From Phycisphaerae bacterium (GTDB lineage: Bacteria > Planctomycetota > Phycisphaerae > Phycisphaerales > UBA1924): a DNA stretch of 64,000 bases. Shown piece by piece: positions 17,852 through 27,724 of this stretch. The stretch is from assembly GCA_016873295.1 (NCBI GenBank), contig VGXM01000003.1:62001-126000 (forward strand), read 5' to 3'. The notes below the pieces were generated by a model. The model was not told the origin of the DNA and made no database searches. It was given only the letters and a program-made list of their open reading frames with translations. Both the position numbers and the translations under genes were made by a program. Every line of letters begins with the position of its first letter. Within the stretch, counting starts at the first letter, position 1.

Positions 17852-19297
17852 TCAGCGCCGCCCGTCGCGGGGCGGCTCGCCCCCCCGCACCGGCGCCACC
17901 GCCATCTGGAACTGCAGGCTCTGCCGGGCCGTCTGCGGCAGCGTGGGTGACATCATCCACCCCCAGAAACCGGGCGATCCGTACGACGCCACCGTCGTGG
18001 GCGGGTGGAAGTGGACCGCGAACGGCACCGTCTCGTCCGCGTCCTCCAGCACGCCGAAGTGCTTCCAGGGCCGCTCGATCGGCGGCGGGCGCGAACTCGA
18101 CCGACGCAGCCCCGCCACGTCTACCGGGATCCAGTTCAGCGTCGCCTTGCCGCCCGCCGTCGTGGGCTCCTCGTACAGCGCGAACTCCACCCACGAACGC
18201 AGCCTCGTGCGGTTGCGGCGACCGGCGGCGAACCCGTTGCCCCCTCGTGTCACCCCGATCACCACACGCGCCGGGATCCCCGCCGCCCGGTACAGCGCCG
18301 TGAGCAGGACCGCCATGTCATGCTCCGATCCACGCCGCTGCCCAAGCGTCACGGGCGGGCCCTGCAGCTCGATCCCCTCCACCAGCCCCGCCGTGTTGTA
18401 CGAGAGCCCGTCGCCCGAGGGCTGGACCTCGCCCGCCACCTTCCCGAGCAGGATCTTGGCCAGCGCCGCGGGCGTCACGTCCCGCGGGTTCTTCAGACGC
18501 GCCCCCTCCAGCCAGCGACCCAGCGCCTCCTTCACCGCCGCCATGTCGTACGGCGTGTCCGCCCCCGTCGCCGGATCCGTCGCGTGATCGATCCAGAACT
18601 GCGGCTCCAGCGCGTCCTTCACCCCGTCCGGCCAATCCAGCTTGGGCCACGCCACGCGCAGGGCGCCCGCCTCGTCGAACACGTGACGCCACACCTGCAC
18701 GTCGTAGCTCAACTCCAGCGTCACGTCGTTGCACCGCCCCTGCGCCGCCTCCAGCCGCGCCAGCCGCGTCCCCAGCGGGTACCCCGTCAGCACCGTCACC
18801 GTCTCGTCCGCGAGCGCTCCGTCGATCCGCAGCTTGCCCTCCCAGCTGCTCCTCACCGACCGCGCGTGCGCCGTCTCCTCCAGCAGCGGAAAGACCACCA
18901 CGAGCGTGTCAAAGTCGAACGTGTCGTACCGCGGCGGGTAGTTCGGCGGCGGGTACCGCTCCCTCCACGCCACGATGTCCACCCGCGCCGAGAACGTGTG
19001 CGTCTTGGACTGCTCACGCTTCAGGTACGGGCCCGGGAACTCCACCTCGTACTTCACCGGCGCCGCCGTCGGCGTCATCCCAGGGTTCTTCGGGTCCGTC
19101 GGACCCTGCGGCAACGGGTTGTTCGACGGGTCCGCCGGATCGCCCGGCGGGGGCGGCGGCGGCGGGGGGACCCGCGGATTGCGGGGGGCGGGCGGCTGAA
19201 ACGCCCATGCGGATCCCGCATCCGCCGCACCCACCGGATCCAGGCACCCCAGCGCGAGCACCATCGCCCCAGCCACTCCGCACCTGATGCCACGCAT
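17852..19297 (-). CDS. Secreted transglutaminase-like protein lacking catalytic Cys and His
   Basis: A 481-residue protein with an N-terminal signal sequence (GVAGAMVLALGCLDPVGAADA), then a Pro-rich stretch, a beta domain and a transglutaminase-like core at about 300-400. The core helix SEHDMAVLLTALYRAAGIPA aligns with the family helix that begins Gly-x-Cys, but the Cys position is Glu325. The usual His-Ala-Trp-Val-Glu is RSWVE, so His is Arg367. The Asp of VPVDP is kept (D393). It is probably a non-catalytic binding protein or has another chemistry. GGCAGGAGG precedes the start. Two of three triad residues being absent is read directly; the alignment is by eye. Confidence 0.8.
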   Translation of the reverse strand: MRGIRCGVAGAMVLALGCLDPVGAADAGSAWAFQPPAPRNPRVPPPPPPPPGDPADPSNNPLPQGPTDPKNPGMTPTAAPVKYEVEFPGPYLKREQSKTHTFSARVDIVAWRERYPPPNYPPRYDTFDFDTLVVVFPLLEETAHARSVRSSWEGKLRIDGALADETVTVLTGYPLGTRLARLEAAQGRCNDVTLELSYDVQVWRHVFDEAGALRVAWPKLDWPDGVKDALEPQFWIDHATDPATGADTPYDMAAVKEALGRWLEGARLKNPRDVTPAALAKILLGKVAGEVQPSGDGLSYNTAGLVEGIELQGPPVTLGQRRGSEHDMAVLLTALYRAAGIPARVVIGVTRGGNGFAAGRRNRTRLRSWVEFALYEEPTTAGGKATLNWIPVDVAGLRRSSSRPPPIERPWKHFGVLEDADETVPFAVHFHPPTTVASYGSPGFWGWMMSPTLPQTARQSLQFQMAVAPVRGGEPPRDGRR

Positions 19298-19470
19298 GCG
19301 TCGCCTCCTGCCATCGCCCCACGGGCGCTCGGAAGGCTACTCACCCGCTCCGGTCGACGCCTCCCCCCGGTTGTAACGCCCTGAGGGCGCCAAGGTTCCC
19401 TTCGCCGCGCCCGGGCGGGCGCACCGCCCCCGCGCACGCGTTCGCCTCACTGCGGGAGGCGGCCGCCGGG

Positions 19471-21591
19471 CTACTTCCTGCCTTCCTGCTCGTCCATCAT
19501 CTTCTTGACGAGCCCCGCCGGCAGCGGGCGGTACTCCAGGAACTCCATCGTCGAGCTCGCCCGCCCCTGCGACATCCCCCGCAGGCTCGTCGTGTACCCG
19601 AACATCTCCGACAGCGGCACCTCGCACGTCACCAGCTTCACCGGCCCGCGGTCCTCCGTGTCGATGATCATGCCGCGCCGGCTGTTGATGTCCCCCGTCA
19701 CGTTCCCCAGGTAGTCGTTGGGCACCGTGACCACGACCTTCATGATCGGCTCGAGCAGCAGCGGGCCGGCCCGCTCCGCCGCCTCCTTCAGCGCCATCCC
19801 GCCCGCCACCTCGAACGCCACCTGTGACGAATCGACCGGGTGGCTCGACCCGTCCACCAGCGTCGCCTTGATGTTGATCATCTGGTACCCGTACTTCACG
19901 CCCGTCAGCGCCGTGCGCCGGATCCCGTCCTCCGTCGGCTTGACGTACTCCTTGGGCACCGTGCCGCCCACCACCTTGTTCTCGAAGGCGACGTTGTCCG
20001 TGAAGTCCAGCTCGTCGGCCTTGGCCCGCTCGGCGGTGTAGGGCTCCAGGTCGATCACCACGTCGCCGAACTGCCCGCGCCCGCCCGTCTGCTTCACGAA
20101 CTTGGCCCGCACGTACTCCACCTTCTTCGAGATCGTCTCGCGGTAGCTCACCTTGGGCTTACCCGTCTCGACGTTCACCTTCATGTCGCGGATGAGCTTG
20201 TTGCGGATGATCTCCAGGTGCAGCTCGCCCATCCCGCTGATGATCGTCTGCTGCGTCTCGTCGTCGTACGTATACCGGAAGCTCGGGTCCTCGCGCCTGA
20301 TCACCTGCAGCGCGTCCGCCAGCCGGCGACGGTCGTCGTTGCTCTTGGGCTCGATCGACATCGAGATCACCGGCTCGGGGAAGTGCATCCGCTCCAGCAG
20401 GATGGGGTCGTCGGCGTCCGCCAGCGTGTCCCCCGTCCAGCTGTCCTTGATCCCCACCACCGCCACGATGTTCCCCGCCGTCGCCTCCTCCAGCGGGATG
20501 CGGTGCTGGGCGTGCATCTCGAAGATGCGGCTGACGTTCTCCTTCTTGTTGTTCCCCGGGTTGAGCATCCGCGAGCCGCGCGAGAGCTTGCCCGAGTAGA
20601 TCCGCATGTACGTCAGGTCGCCGTGCGCGTCCGACACCACCTTGAACACCAGCGCCGAGAACGGCGCCGACGGGTCGTGCGGGCGCGTGATCCTCACTTC
20701 CCTGTCCTGCGGATCCGTCCCCTCCACCTCGGGCACCTCCGTCGGCGCCGGCAGGAAGTCCACCACCGCGTCCAGCAGCGCCTGCACTCCGATGTTCCGC
20801 AGGGCCGCACCGCACAGCACCGGGCAGCACTTCCGCGCGATCGTCCCCTTCCGGATCGCCGCCTTGATCTCCTCCACCGTCGGCTCCTGGTCGTGCAGGA
20901 ACTTCTCCATCAGGTGGTCGTCAAGCTCGGCGGCCTTCTCGATCATCGTGTGGCGCCACTTCCTGGCCGCCTCCATGAACTCCGCCGGCACGTCGGTCTC
21001 GCGGACCGTGTCGCCCTTCTCCCCCTCGAAGCGGAAGGCCCGCATCGTGACCAGGTCGATGATCCCCTTGTGCTCGCCGGACTGCCCCAGCGGGTACTGG
21101 ATCGGGATGGCGTTGGCCCCCAGCCGCTCCAGGATCGTGTCGTAGCTGAACTCGAAGCTCGCCCCCAGCTTGTCCATCTTGTTGATGAAGCACAGGCGGG
21201 GCACGCGGTACCGGTCCGCCTGACGCCACACCGTCTCGCTCTGGGCCTCCACCCCCTCCTTGCCGTCGAACACCGCCACCGCCCCGTCCAGCACCCGCAT
21301 CGACCGCTCCACCTCGATCGTGAAGTCCACGTGACCGGGCGTGTCGATGAGGTTGATCTTGTAGTCCTGCCCGTTGCGGACCCACGGGCACGTCGTCGCC
21401 GCCGACTGGATCGTGATCCCGCGCTCCTGCTCCTCCTCGAGGAAGTCCATGGTCGCGGTGCCCTCGTGCACCTCCCCCATCTTGTAGTTCTTCCCCGTGT
21501 AGAACAGGATGCGCTCCGACACCGTCGTCTTCCCGGCGTCGATGTGCGCGCAGATCCCGATGTTGCGGATGAATGTCAGGTCGGTCGTCAT
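19471..21591 (-). CDS. fusA: Translation elongation factor G
   Basis: A 706-residue translational GTPase of standard length. G1 AHIDAGKTT at 16-24, the switch I segment [20 protein letters not shown] and NKMDKLG are intact. Domain IV includes [10 protein letters not shown], and the C-terminal domain reads [15 protein letters not shown]. It catalyses ribosomal translocation. No ribosome-binding site of note precedes the ATG. It is not in a str operon here: no rpsL, rpsG or tuf is adjacent, which is usual for planctomycetes with scattered ribosomal genes. A paralogue elsewhere cannot be excluded. Confidence 0.96.
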   Translation of the reverse strand: MTTDLTFIRNIGICAHIDAGKTTVSERILFYTGKNYKMGEVHEGTATMDFLEEEQERGITIQSAATTCPWVRNGQDYKINLIDTPGHVDFTIEVERSMRVLDGAVAVFDGKEGVEAQSETVWRQADRYRVPRLCFINKMDKLGASFEFSYDTILERLGANAIPIQYPLGQSGEHKGIIDLVTMRAFRFEGEKGDTVRETDVPAEFMEAARKWRHTMIEKAAELDDHLMEKFLHDQEPTVEEIKAAIRKGTIARKCCPVLCGAALRNIGVQALLDAVVDFLPAPTEVPEVEGTDPQDREVRITRPHDPSAPFSALVFKVVSDAHGDLTYMRIYSGKLSRGSRMLNPGNNKKENVSRIFEMHAQHRIPLEEATAGNIVAVVGIKDSWTGDTLADADDPILLERMHFPEPVISMSIEPKSNDDRRRLADALQVIRREDPSFRYTYDDETQQTIISGMGELHLEIIRNKLIRDMKVNVETGKPKVSYRETISKKVEYVRAKFVKQTGGRGQFGDVVIDLEPYTAERAKADELDFTDNVAFENKVVGGTVPKEYVKPTEDGIRRTALTGVKYGYQMINIKATLVDGSSHPVDSSQVAFEVAGGMALKEAAERAGPLLLEPIMKVVVTVPNDYLGNVTGDINSRRGMIIDTEDRGPVKLVTCEVPLSEMFGYTTSLRGMSQGRASSTMEFLEYRPLPAGLVKKMMDEQEGRK

Positions 21592-21945
21592 GGCTGGTTC
21601 TCGCTCGTCACGCCCGGCTCGATCGGGCTTTCGTGGTGCTCGTCCGTCGCCCGGCCCCGGCCCGGGAGAGGGGTGCTCTCTCCAACCGCCCCGCGGCGGA
21701 CGGGTCGGTGCGGTCTGCTTGCCTGAAAGTCGCGGTGGGGGGCCCAGGCATCGCCGGACCGTGCCCCAAGGTCAGGGCCTCGAGTTGTCCTCGTCCTCGT
21801 CCATCGCTGGGCCCCTCTCCGACACGCCGCCCGCCGCCGCAACGCTCACGCGTCCGACGCCGAGCCAGCCCTGTTGCCGGTCCCCGACCCGCCGGGCCGA
21901 ACAGCCCGACCGGGGAGCAGAATGCTAACGGGTCGCCCCCACGGA
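21592..21945. other. Intergenic region upstream of fusA
   Basis: About 354 bases with no supported gene on either strand and no clear hairpin. It must contain the fusA promoter. I see no convincing -10/-35 pair. Confidence 0.4.
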
Positions 21946-24312
21946 TCAAGCCCCGGGGCCATTGTCTGGGCCCGCGGGGGACGCCATCCTCTCCAACCGC
22001 GCCCGCTCCAGGTCCGAGAGCCTGCGGAGGGGGTCCAGGCGCAGGTTCCGATCCGCCTCCAGGGCCCGCCAGGCCCAGGCCTCCGCCTCGATCGAAAGCC
22101 CGGCCTTGGCGCACGCGTCCGCCAATCGGACCTTGATCGTCAGCCCGTGCGGATCCAGGGCCGCCGCCCGCTGGAGCGCCCCGATCACGCTCGCCCCGCC
22201 CCCGGCCTCCGCCCGAACCGTCGCCAGCCACGCCCAGGCCTGCGACGAGGCGGGGAACAGTTCCGTCCCCGTTACGGCCGTCGAACTGGCCTCGGTGCGC
22301 AGGTGCATGGAATGCGGCGACTCGCCCGTCGCCGCCGCCGCTCGTGACTCGATGAGCGCCAGCCGGCTCGCGGCCCGCAGCGTCTCGAAGTGGTCGATGG
22401 TCTGGCGTGACAGTCGGTTCACCATCATGCCCCGCGCCGCTCCGAGCCGGCGCGTGCGCTCCGCGTCAACCCACTCCGCGAGCCGGCGAGGCTCGCTCGG
22501 AGCCGACGGTCCCAGAGCCTGCGCGTCACGCACCACCGCCGACACCGGCTCGCCCCCCGGCCCGCCCGCGAGCGACAGCCGCCGCAGCAGGTCCGTGGGC
22601 TCGGCGATGAGCCTCGACGCCGACTCCACCCCTGCCTGCCAGCGCCTCACCTCGACGGCGCGCACCTGCATTGCGTTCACGGCCCCGACGAGCAGCGCGG
22701 CGCCGAGGGCCGCGGGCCACGTCGGGGCGCGATCGCGCCGCGGACCCGCGACCGACCCCGCCCCCAGCCCGATCGCGACCATCAGGAGCGCCGCCGCGGT
22801 CGGGTGGGCCGCGGTCATCTCGACCTGCGCGTGCGCGATCACCGCCAGCGCCGCCGGCGCCACAACCCACGTCAGGGGCGCACGCCCCCGCAGCACCCAC
22901 ATCCCCACGCCGATCCCGGCCGCGGCCCCGGCGACGCGCGCGAGCAGCGCCTCCGGCCCCACCCCCCCGGACTCCTGCCCCACCGCGAACAGCACCACGA
23001 CCGCCCACCCCGCCAGCAGTGCGACACGGAGCCGCGATTCCGCGCGATCGTCGCGCGCGGGCGAGCCGTCGGGCGACGCCCCGCTAGCCAGCGCGTTCCG
23101 CCCCGCTCGAAGCGCCCACGCCCCCAGGAGCGCGACCCACGCCAACCCGCCCACGCCCAGGCACGCCACCCAGTCGAACAGCACGCTGTGCGGGCTCGTC
23201 ACTTCCTCCGGGCTCAGCGCGGGCTTGGCCAGCAGGTACGCGTCCTTGAACCCCGCCGGCCCGACCCCCATCAGCGGGTGCTCGACGATGATCCGCGCCG
23301 CCCCTTCCATGTAGAACCAGCGGAAGAGGAGCGACAGTTCGCCCACGCGCTCGCCGACGAGCCCTCGAAGCCAGACCGCCGCCAGCGGCGCCGCCACCGC
23401 TCCCAGCCCGACGACCAGGGGCCACGACCCGGGCCCCGCCCCCGCGCGCGACCGTCGCCGCCACGCGAGCGCGACGATGGCCACGCCCCCGACCGCCGCC
23501 GCATACCCGCCCTTGGCCCCGCCCATCGCCAGCCCCGCGATCGCCGCCAGCAGCACGACCCCGATCCACGCGAGCCCGCGCGCACTCCGATCGCTCCAGG
23601 CGCCCGCGGTGAGCCCCGCGGCGAACACCACCCCCCACGCCGCGAACGTCGAGTACACGTTCGCCAGCCCGAACCACCCGGTCGCCTCGGGCTGGAAGAG
23701 CCGGCGCTCGAACGCCGCGGCCATCGCCGACCCGGGCTCCCACCCCTGGCTCGCCAAGAACGCCTCCCGCGTCGCCCGATACTCCGCCACCGTATTCGGG
23801 TGCTCGACGAGCACCTGCACGCCGCCCTTGACCACCATCGCCGCGACCACGCCCGCCAGCGCCGCGGCGATGAGGCGTCGGCACGTCGGGTCCCCGCCCG
23901 CGTGCGCCACCGTCAGCCCCGCCGCCATCGCCCCGGTCCACGCCGACCCCAGCGCGATGTTCTCGACCGTGATCGTCTGTCGCACCGCGACGTGCCCGAA
24001 CGCCGCCGCGGCCCCGACGACGAACAGCACGAACTGCCACAAGGAGAACCGCCGCCCATCCACGGCGCACCCGAGCACGTACACCGCCAGCCCAAGCACC
24101 ATGATCACGCCCGACTGGGTCAGCCCCGCCGGCCCGATCCCCATGATCGGCGAGGGCAGGATCGCCGGGTCGGTCCCCCACCCCGGGAACGGGTCGTAGG
24201 TCGTGAGAGCCAGCAAGCCCGGCACCACGACGCACGGCGCCAGCCCGACCGCCCGCGCCGCGGCCCCCAGCGACGCCCACCGTCCCCCGCCGGTGTCAGT
24301 GGTCTGGGTCAT
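21946..24312 (-). CDS. O-antigen ligase / Wzy-like polymerase with C-terminal helical repeats
   Basis: A 788-residue protein. Residues 1 to about 590 are hydrophobic, with a dozen or more membrane helices. The O-antigen-ligase signature region is visible: ARIIVEHPLMGVGPAGF followed by SPHSVLFDWVACLGVGG. The last 200 residues are soluble and TPR-like (SSQAWAWLATVRAEAGG, ALDPHGLTIKVRLADACAKAG). It would join or polymerise polysaccharide units on a lipid carrier at the outer face of the inner membrane. The ATG overlaps the stop of the upstream glycosyltransferase (ATGA), so coupling is likely. The glycan is unknown. Confidence 0.82.
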   Translation of the reverse strand: MTQTTDTGGGRWASLGAAARAVGLAPCVVVPGLLALTTYDPFPGWGTDPAILPSPIMGIGPAGLTQSGVIMVLGLAVYVLGCAVDGRRFSLWQFVLFVVGAAAAFGHVAVRQTITVENIALGSAWTGAMAAGLTVAHAGGDPTCRRLIAAALAGVVAAMVVKGGVQVLVEHPNTVAEYRATREAFLASQGWEPGSAMAAAFERRLFQPEATGWFGLANVYSTFAAWGVVFAAGLTAGAWSDRSARGLAWIGVVLLAAIAGLAMGGAKGGYAAAVGGVAIVALAWRRRSRAGAGPGSWPLVVGLGAVAAPLAAVWLRGLVGERVGELSLLFRWFYMEGAARIIVEHPLMGVGPAGFKDAYLLAKPALSPEEVTSPHSVLFDWVACLGVGGLAWVALLGAWALRAGRNALASGASPDGSPARDDRAESRLRVALLAGWAVVVLFAVGQESGGVGPEALLARVAGAAAGIGVGMWVLRGRAPLTWVVAPAALAVIAHAQVEMTAAHPTAAALLMVAIGLGAGSVAGPRRDRAPTWPAALGAALLVGAVNAMQVRAVEVRRWQAGVESASRLIAEPTDLLRRLSLAGGPGGEPVSAVVRDAQALGPSAPSEPRRLAEWVDAERTRRLGAARGMMVNRLSRQTIDHFETLRAASRLALIESRAAAATGESPHSMHLRTEASSTAVTGTELFPASSQAWAWLATVRAEAGGGASVIGALQRAAALDPHGLTIKVRLADACAKAGLSIEAEAWAWRALEADRNLRLDPLRRLSDLERARLERMASPAGPDNGPGA

Positions 24313-25466
24313 GGCGTGGGCGTCCGCCGGGTCCACCGCTCGAACACCGCGATCACGCCCAGCATCAGAAGCGTCTGCCCCACCACCAGCCACGCCTGCC
24401 AGGCCGACAGCGACGCCAGCGACAGCCCACCGATCCCCGTGATCGCCGACGCGCCCCAGATCACCAGCACCGCCTGAGGCCGCGTCAGCCCCCGGTCCGC
24501 CAGCCGGTGCGAGAAGTGCTGAAGATCGCCCACGAACGGCGACTTCCCCTGCGACAGCCGGATCACCGTCACGCTCGCAAAGTCATACAGCGGGATCGCC
24601 AGCACCAGCAGCGGCGTCAGGGCCGCGTGCAGCGGGCCCGACTCGCGCCCCTGAGTCACCGCCTCCGCTGTGTAGAACGTCCACGACTCGGTCGGCACGA
24701 ACGTGATCCGCGCCGACAGGAACGCCAGCAGGAACCCCAGCACCGTCGACCCGCCGTCGCCCATGAAGATCCGCGCCGGCGGGGCGTTGAACCGCAGGAA
24801 CCCCAGCAGCGAACCGATCAGGAGCGCGAAGCACGCCCCCACGAACCACTGCCCGTGGATCAGGCTCACCGCCAGGAAGCACGCCGACGCGATCGCCCCC
24901 ACCCCCGCCGACAGCCCGTCCATGTTGTCGATGAAGTTCATGGCGTTCACCATCGCCACGACCCACGCCACCGTCAGCCCGACCGACAGCCACGACCCCC
25001 CGGCGTAGGCGTCGAGCATCGTCAGCACGCGCGTCTCCGTCGCCACCACCGCCACCCCGGCGAGTACCGCCATCGCCCCCAGCTTGAGCATCGGGCCCAG
25101 CGGGCGCCGGTCGTCCACCAGCCCCATCACGTGCAGCAGCCCGGCGCACGCCAGCATCACCAGCCCGCCCGGGATCACCGCCCGCAGCCCCGGCAGGTGA
25201 CCCGCCAATGCCGGGCTGATCGACTCCCAACGCTCCGTCGGCACCGCCCACGCCGCCAGCAGCCCCGCCGCCATCGGCGCCGCGAACGACCAGAAGATCG
25301 CGACGCCCCCGGTGTTGGGGATCGCCCGCCGGGCGGCCTTGACCTGCCCCGCCACGCCCGCCGAGTCCAGCGCGTTCAGCCGCAGGCTCACGCGCCGCAC
25401 CACCCACGTCGCCGGGAGCGACAGGGCCAGCGCCAGGGGAATCAGCGTCAGGCACAGCCAGACCAT
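24309..25466 (-). CDS. Glycosyltransferase family 4, polyprenyl-phosphate sugar-1-phosphate transferase (MraY/WecA family)
   Basis: A 385-residue integral membrane protein with about ten helices. GLVDDRRPLG (the Asp pair for Mg2+), NAMNFIDNMDGLSAG and FMGDGGSTVLGFLLAF are the family motifs. It starts lipid-linked glycan synthesis by placing a sugar-1-phosphate on undecaprenyl phosphate; the WecA type is more likely than MraY because of the polysaccharide-ligase neighbour and lack of cell-wall genes. The ATG at 25466 is chosen over a GTG 6 nt upstream because TAGACT lies 7 nt before the ATG. Confidence 0.88.
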   Translation of the reverse strand: MVWLCLTLIPLALALSLPATWVVRRVSLRLNALDSAGVAGQVKAARRAIPNTGGVAIFWSFAAPMAAGLLAAWAVPTERWESISPALAGHLPGLRAVIPGGLVMLACAGLLHVMGLVDDRRPLGPMLKLGAMAVLAGVAVVATETRVLTMLDAYAGGSWLSVGLTVAWVVAMVNAMNFIDNMDGLSAGVGAIASACFLAVSLIHGQWFVGACFALLIGSLLGFLRFNAPPARIFMGDGGSTVLGFLLAFLSARITFVPTESWTFYTAEAVTQGRESGPLHAALTPLLVLAIPLYDFASVTVIRLSQGKSPFVGDLQHFSHRLADRGLTRPQAVLVIWGASAITGIGGLSLASLSAWQAWLVVGQTLLMLGVIAVFERWTRRTPTP

Positions 25467-25473
25467 GGGCACG

Positions 25474-25479
25474 AGTCTA
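25474..25479 (-). promoter_or_regulatory. -10-like TAGACT, leaderless-type, before the glycosyltransferase
   Basis: TAGACT ends 7 nt before the ATG at 25466. Its first three bases are the stop codon of the preceding gene, so the match could be partly coincidental. Confidence 0.35.
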
Positions 25480-26265
25480 CCGATCGAGCCGCGCCCGCGA
25501 CGCGAACCGCACCCACACCCGAACGCCCGCGGTCATCGCGGCGAACATCGCCACCACGATCACCCCAAGCCACCCCACCCGCAGCGGCCAAGGCCCCAGG
25601 CGATCGATGATCGTCGGACGCTCGGGGCTGGCGTCGCCGATGTACCCGTAGTTCCACCCGTTGGGGATGTTGATGGCCGACACCAACGCCGCGTACCCGA
25701 TCGTGAAGAACAGCCCCAGCCCGAAGTCCCTCCACGCCGGCCGGAACCGCAGCACCACCAGGTCATACACCGCCGACCCCACGATCTGCGTGTGACCCAC
25801 CCAGAACAGCCAGTAGTTCCAGTCCGCCACACCCTCCTGCAGCACCGGCGTGAAGAACGCCTGCGTCGACAGCCCGATCCCCCAGTAGAACAGCACCGCC
25901 CGGAAGAGCGGGTGCTGCGTCAAGAGCGCGATCATCCCCACCCACGGCACCAGGTCGCACACGTGCAGCGGGAGGCTCACCGCCGGGTGGTACACCCCCG
26001 GCAGCAGGAAGAACACCACCGTCCAGCACTGCCACCCCAGCATGAACAGCAGCCACCCCACCCGCAGCGCAAACTCCCTGTCGCGCCGTTGCAGCCACCG
26101 CCCCAGCACGCACGCCCCCACGATCGTCCCGAGAAACCCAAGCGCGGTCACGCCGTGCAACGCGCCGAACGACCGGAACTCCCGCGCCCACCCCCCCGAC
26201 CCCGGCCCGTCCGCCACCGAGCACACCCACGCCGCCACCACGGGCATCACCCCCACAACCATCAT
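25477..26265 (-). CDS. TIGR02206-type integral membrane protein (YwaF-like)
   Basis: A 262-residue protein with about seven helices. The segment VSLPLHVCDLVPWVGMIALL and the charged loop QRRDREFALRVGW match the YwaF/TIGR02206 membrane family. INIPNGWNYGYIGDASPERP late in the protein is also typical of it. Function is unknown. The start ATG overlaps the rlmN stop (ATGA), so it is translated from the same message. Confidence 0.8.
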   Translation of the reverse strand: MMVVGVMPVVAAWVCSVADGPGSGGWAREFRSFGALHGVTALGFLGTIVGACVLGRWLQRRDREFALRVGWLLFMLGWQCWTVVFFLLPGVYHPAVSLPLHVCDLVPWVGMIALLTQHPLFRAVLFYWGIGLSTQAFFTPVLQEGVADWNYWLFWVGHTQIVGSAVYDLVVLRFRPAWRDFGLGLFFTIGYAALVSAINIPNGWNYGYIGDASPERPTIIDRLGPWPLRVGWLGVIVVAMFAAMTAGVRVWVRFASRARLDR

Positions 26266-27533
26266 CGACCCTCCCCCTCACCCCCGCCCACCCCTCCGCC
26301 TCCCCCATCCTCTCCCATTGGGCCATCTGGCCCTTGGCCCATGTGGCCGTTCGAGCCCTTCCCCCCCTCCCGCCTCAACTGCCCGCACGCCGCCTCGATG
26401 TCCCGCCCGCGGCTCGCCCGGATGTGCGCATTGATCCGGCGTTCCCGAAGAACCTCCTGGAACCGGCGCACGTCCTCGTCCCGCGGCCTCTTGAACGGCA
26501 GCCCCGCCACCTCGTTGTACCGGATCAGGTTGATGTTCGCCCGCAACGTCCGCGCCAGCCGCGCCAACTCCTCCGCGTGCTCCGCCCCGTCGTTCACGCC
26601 CCGCAGCAGCGTGTACTCCAGCGTGATCTCGCGCCCCGTCTTCTCGAACCACTTCCGGCACGCCCCCAGCAGGTCCGCGATCGTCGTGTACTCCGCCCAC
26701 GGGATCAGCCTCCGCCGGATCTCGTCCGTCGGCGCGTGCAGCGACAGCGCCAGCGTCACCGGCACGTCGAGCTGCTCGGCCAGCCGCTCGATCGCCCCGG
26801 GCAGCCCCACCGTCGACACCGTGATCTTCCGCCCCGAGATCCCCATCCCCCACGGGGCGTTGAGGATCCGGATCGCCGGCGCCACGCTCCGGAAGTTCGC
26901 CAGCGGCTCGCCCATCCCCATGAACACCACGTTCGTGATCCGCGCCTCGGGATCACCCTGACGCCGCAGCACGTCGCGCAGCCGCCACACCTGCTCCACG
27001 ATCCGACCCGCCGACAGGTTGCCGTCCAGCCCCCCCAGCCCCGACGCGCAGAAGCGGCACCCGACGGGGCACCCCACCTGCGACGAGATGCACGCCGTCC
27101 GCCGCTCCTCGCTCGGGATCATCACGCACTCGGTCTGCCGCGAGGGATCGTCCACCGGCCTGGCTGGCGCGGAGGCGATCATGGGCAGGGGAACGCCCTC
27201 CGCGACCGCCCTCTCCCCTCTCGCCTCGTCGTGCTCGGGCGTGCCGCACGCCGCGGGCACGTCGGGATCGTCCCACTGGATAAGCAGCTTGCGCGTGCCG
27301 TCGCTGGCCGTCACGTCCCGCATCGCCCGGCCCGACAGGAACGTCATCTCTCGCGTCAGGCACTCCCGATCGGCCCTGGAGAGATTCGACATCGCCGCGG
27401 GGTCGACCACGCCCGTGCCGTACACCCATTCGAGGACCTGGGCGGCGCGGAAGTGCGCCATGCCGCGCGCCCGGCACCACTCCGCCAGCGTCTCGGGCGT
27501 CTGCTCGAAGATGTGCATCACCGGGTGCCGCAT
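26262..27533 (-). CDS. rlmN: Dual-specificity 23S rRNA/tRNA adenine C2-methyltransferase
   Basis: A 423-residue radical-SAM enzyme. C155-C159-C162 in GCPVGCRFC bind the 4Fe-4S cluster, GMGEPLANF is the SAM-binding glycine motif, and the late AACGQLR Cys is the methyl-carrying residue. It methylates C2 of A2503 in 23S rRNA and A37 of some tRNAs. Two oddities: an insert at about residues 90-133 of low similarity to the family, and a Gly/Pro-rich tail after residue 388 (NGHMGQGPDGPMGEDGGGGG). TAGGAT lies 6 nt before the ATG, suggesting a leaderless message that leads a four-gene operon. Confidence 0.93.
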   Translation of the reverse strand: MRHPVMHIFEQTPETLAEWCRARGMAHFRAAQVLEWVYGTGVVDPAAMSNLSRADRECLTREMTFLSGRAMRDVTASDGTRKLLIQWDDPDVPAACGTPEHDEARGERAVAEGVPLPMIASAPARPVDDPSRQTECVMIPSEERRTACISSQVGCPVGCRFCASGLGGLDGNLSAGRIVEQVWRLRDVLRRQGDPEARITNVVFMGMGEPLANFRSVAPAIRILNAPWGMGISGRKITVSTVGLPGAIERLAEQLDVPVTLALSLHAPTDEIRRRLIPWAEYTTIADLLGACRKWFEKTGREITLEYTLLRGVNDGAEHAEELARLARTLRANINLIRYNEVAGLPFKRPRDEDVRRFQEVLRERRINAHIRASRGRDIEAACGQLRREGGKGSNGHMGQGPDGPMGEDGGGGGVGGGEGEGR

Positions 27534-27539
27534 CCCCCG

Positions 27540-27545
27540 ATCCTA
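27540..27545 (-). promoter_or_regulatory. -10 element TAGGAT, leaderless-type, for rlmN
   Basis: TAGGAT ends 6 nt before the ATG at 27533. Confidence 0.5.
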
Positions 27546-27724
27546 CGGGCGGCATGCGTCCCGCTCTGGGGAAGCACGCTCCTCTCCCCCGCGCCCGCGG
27601 CGGGGCTTCTCAGGCCCCGTCTGGTTCGAGCGCCCGCCCGCTTGCGCCGAAACGCCCTGCCGTCGCGGCGAATCCGCGCTCAGGGTTCACCAGGTTCAGG
27701 AACCCGGACAGGATGCCGAGGCCA

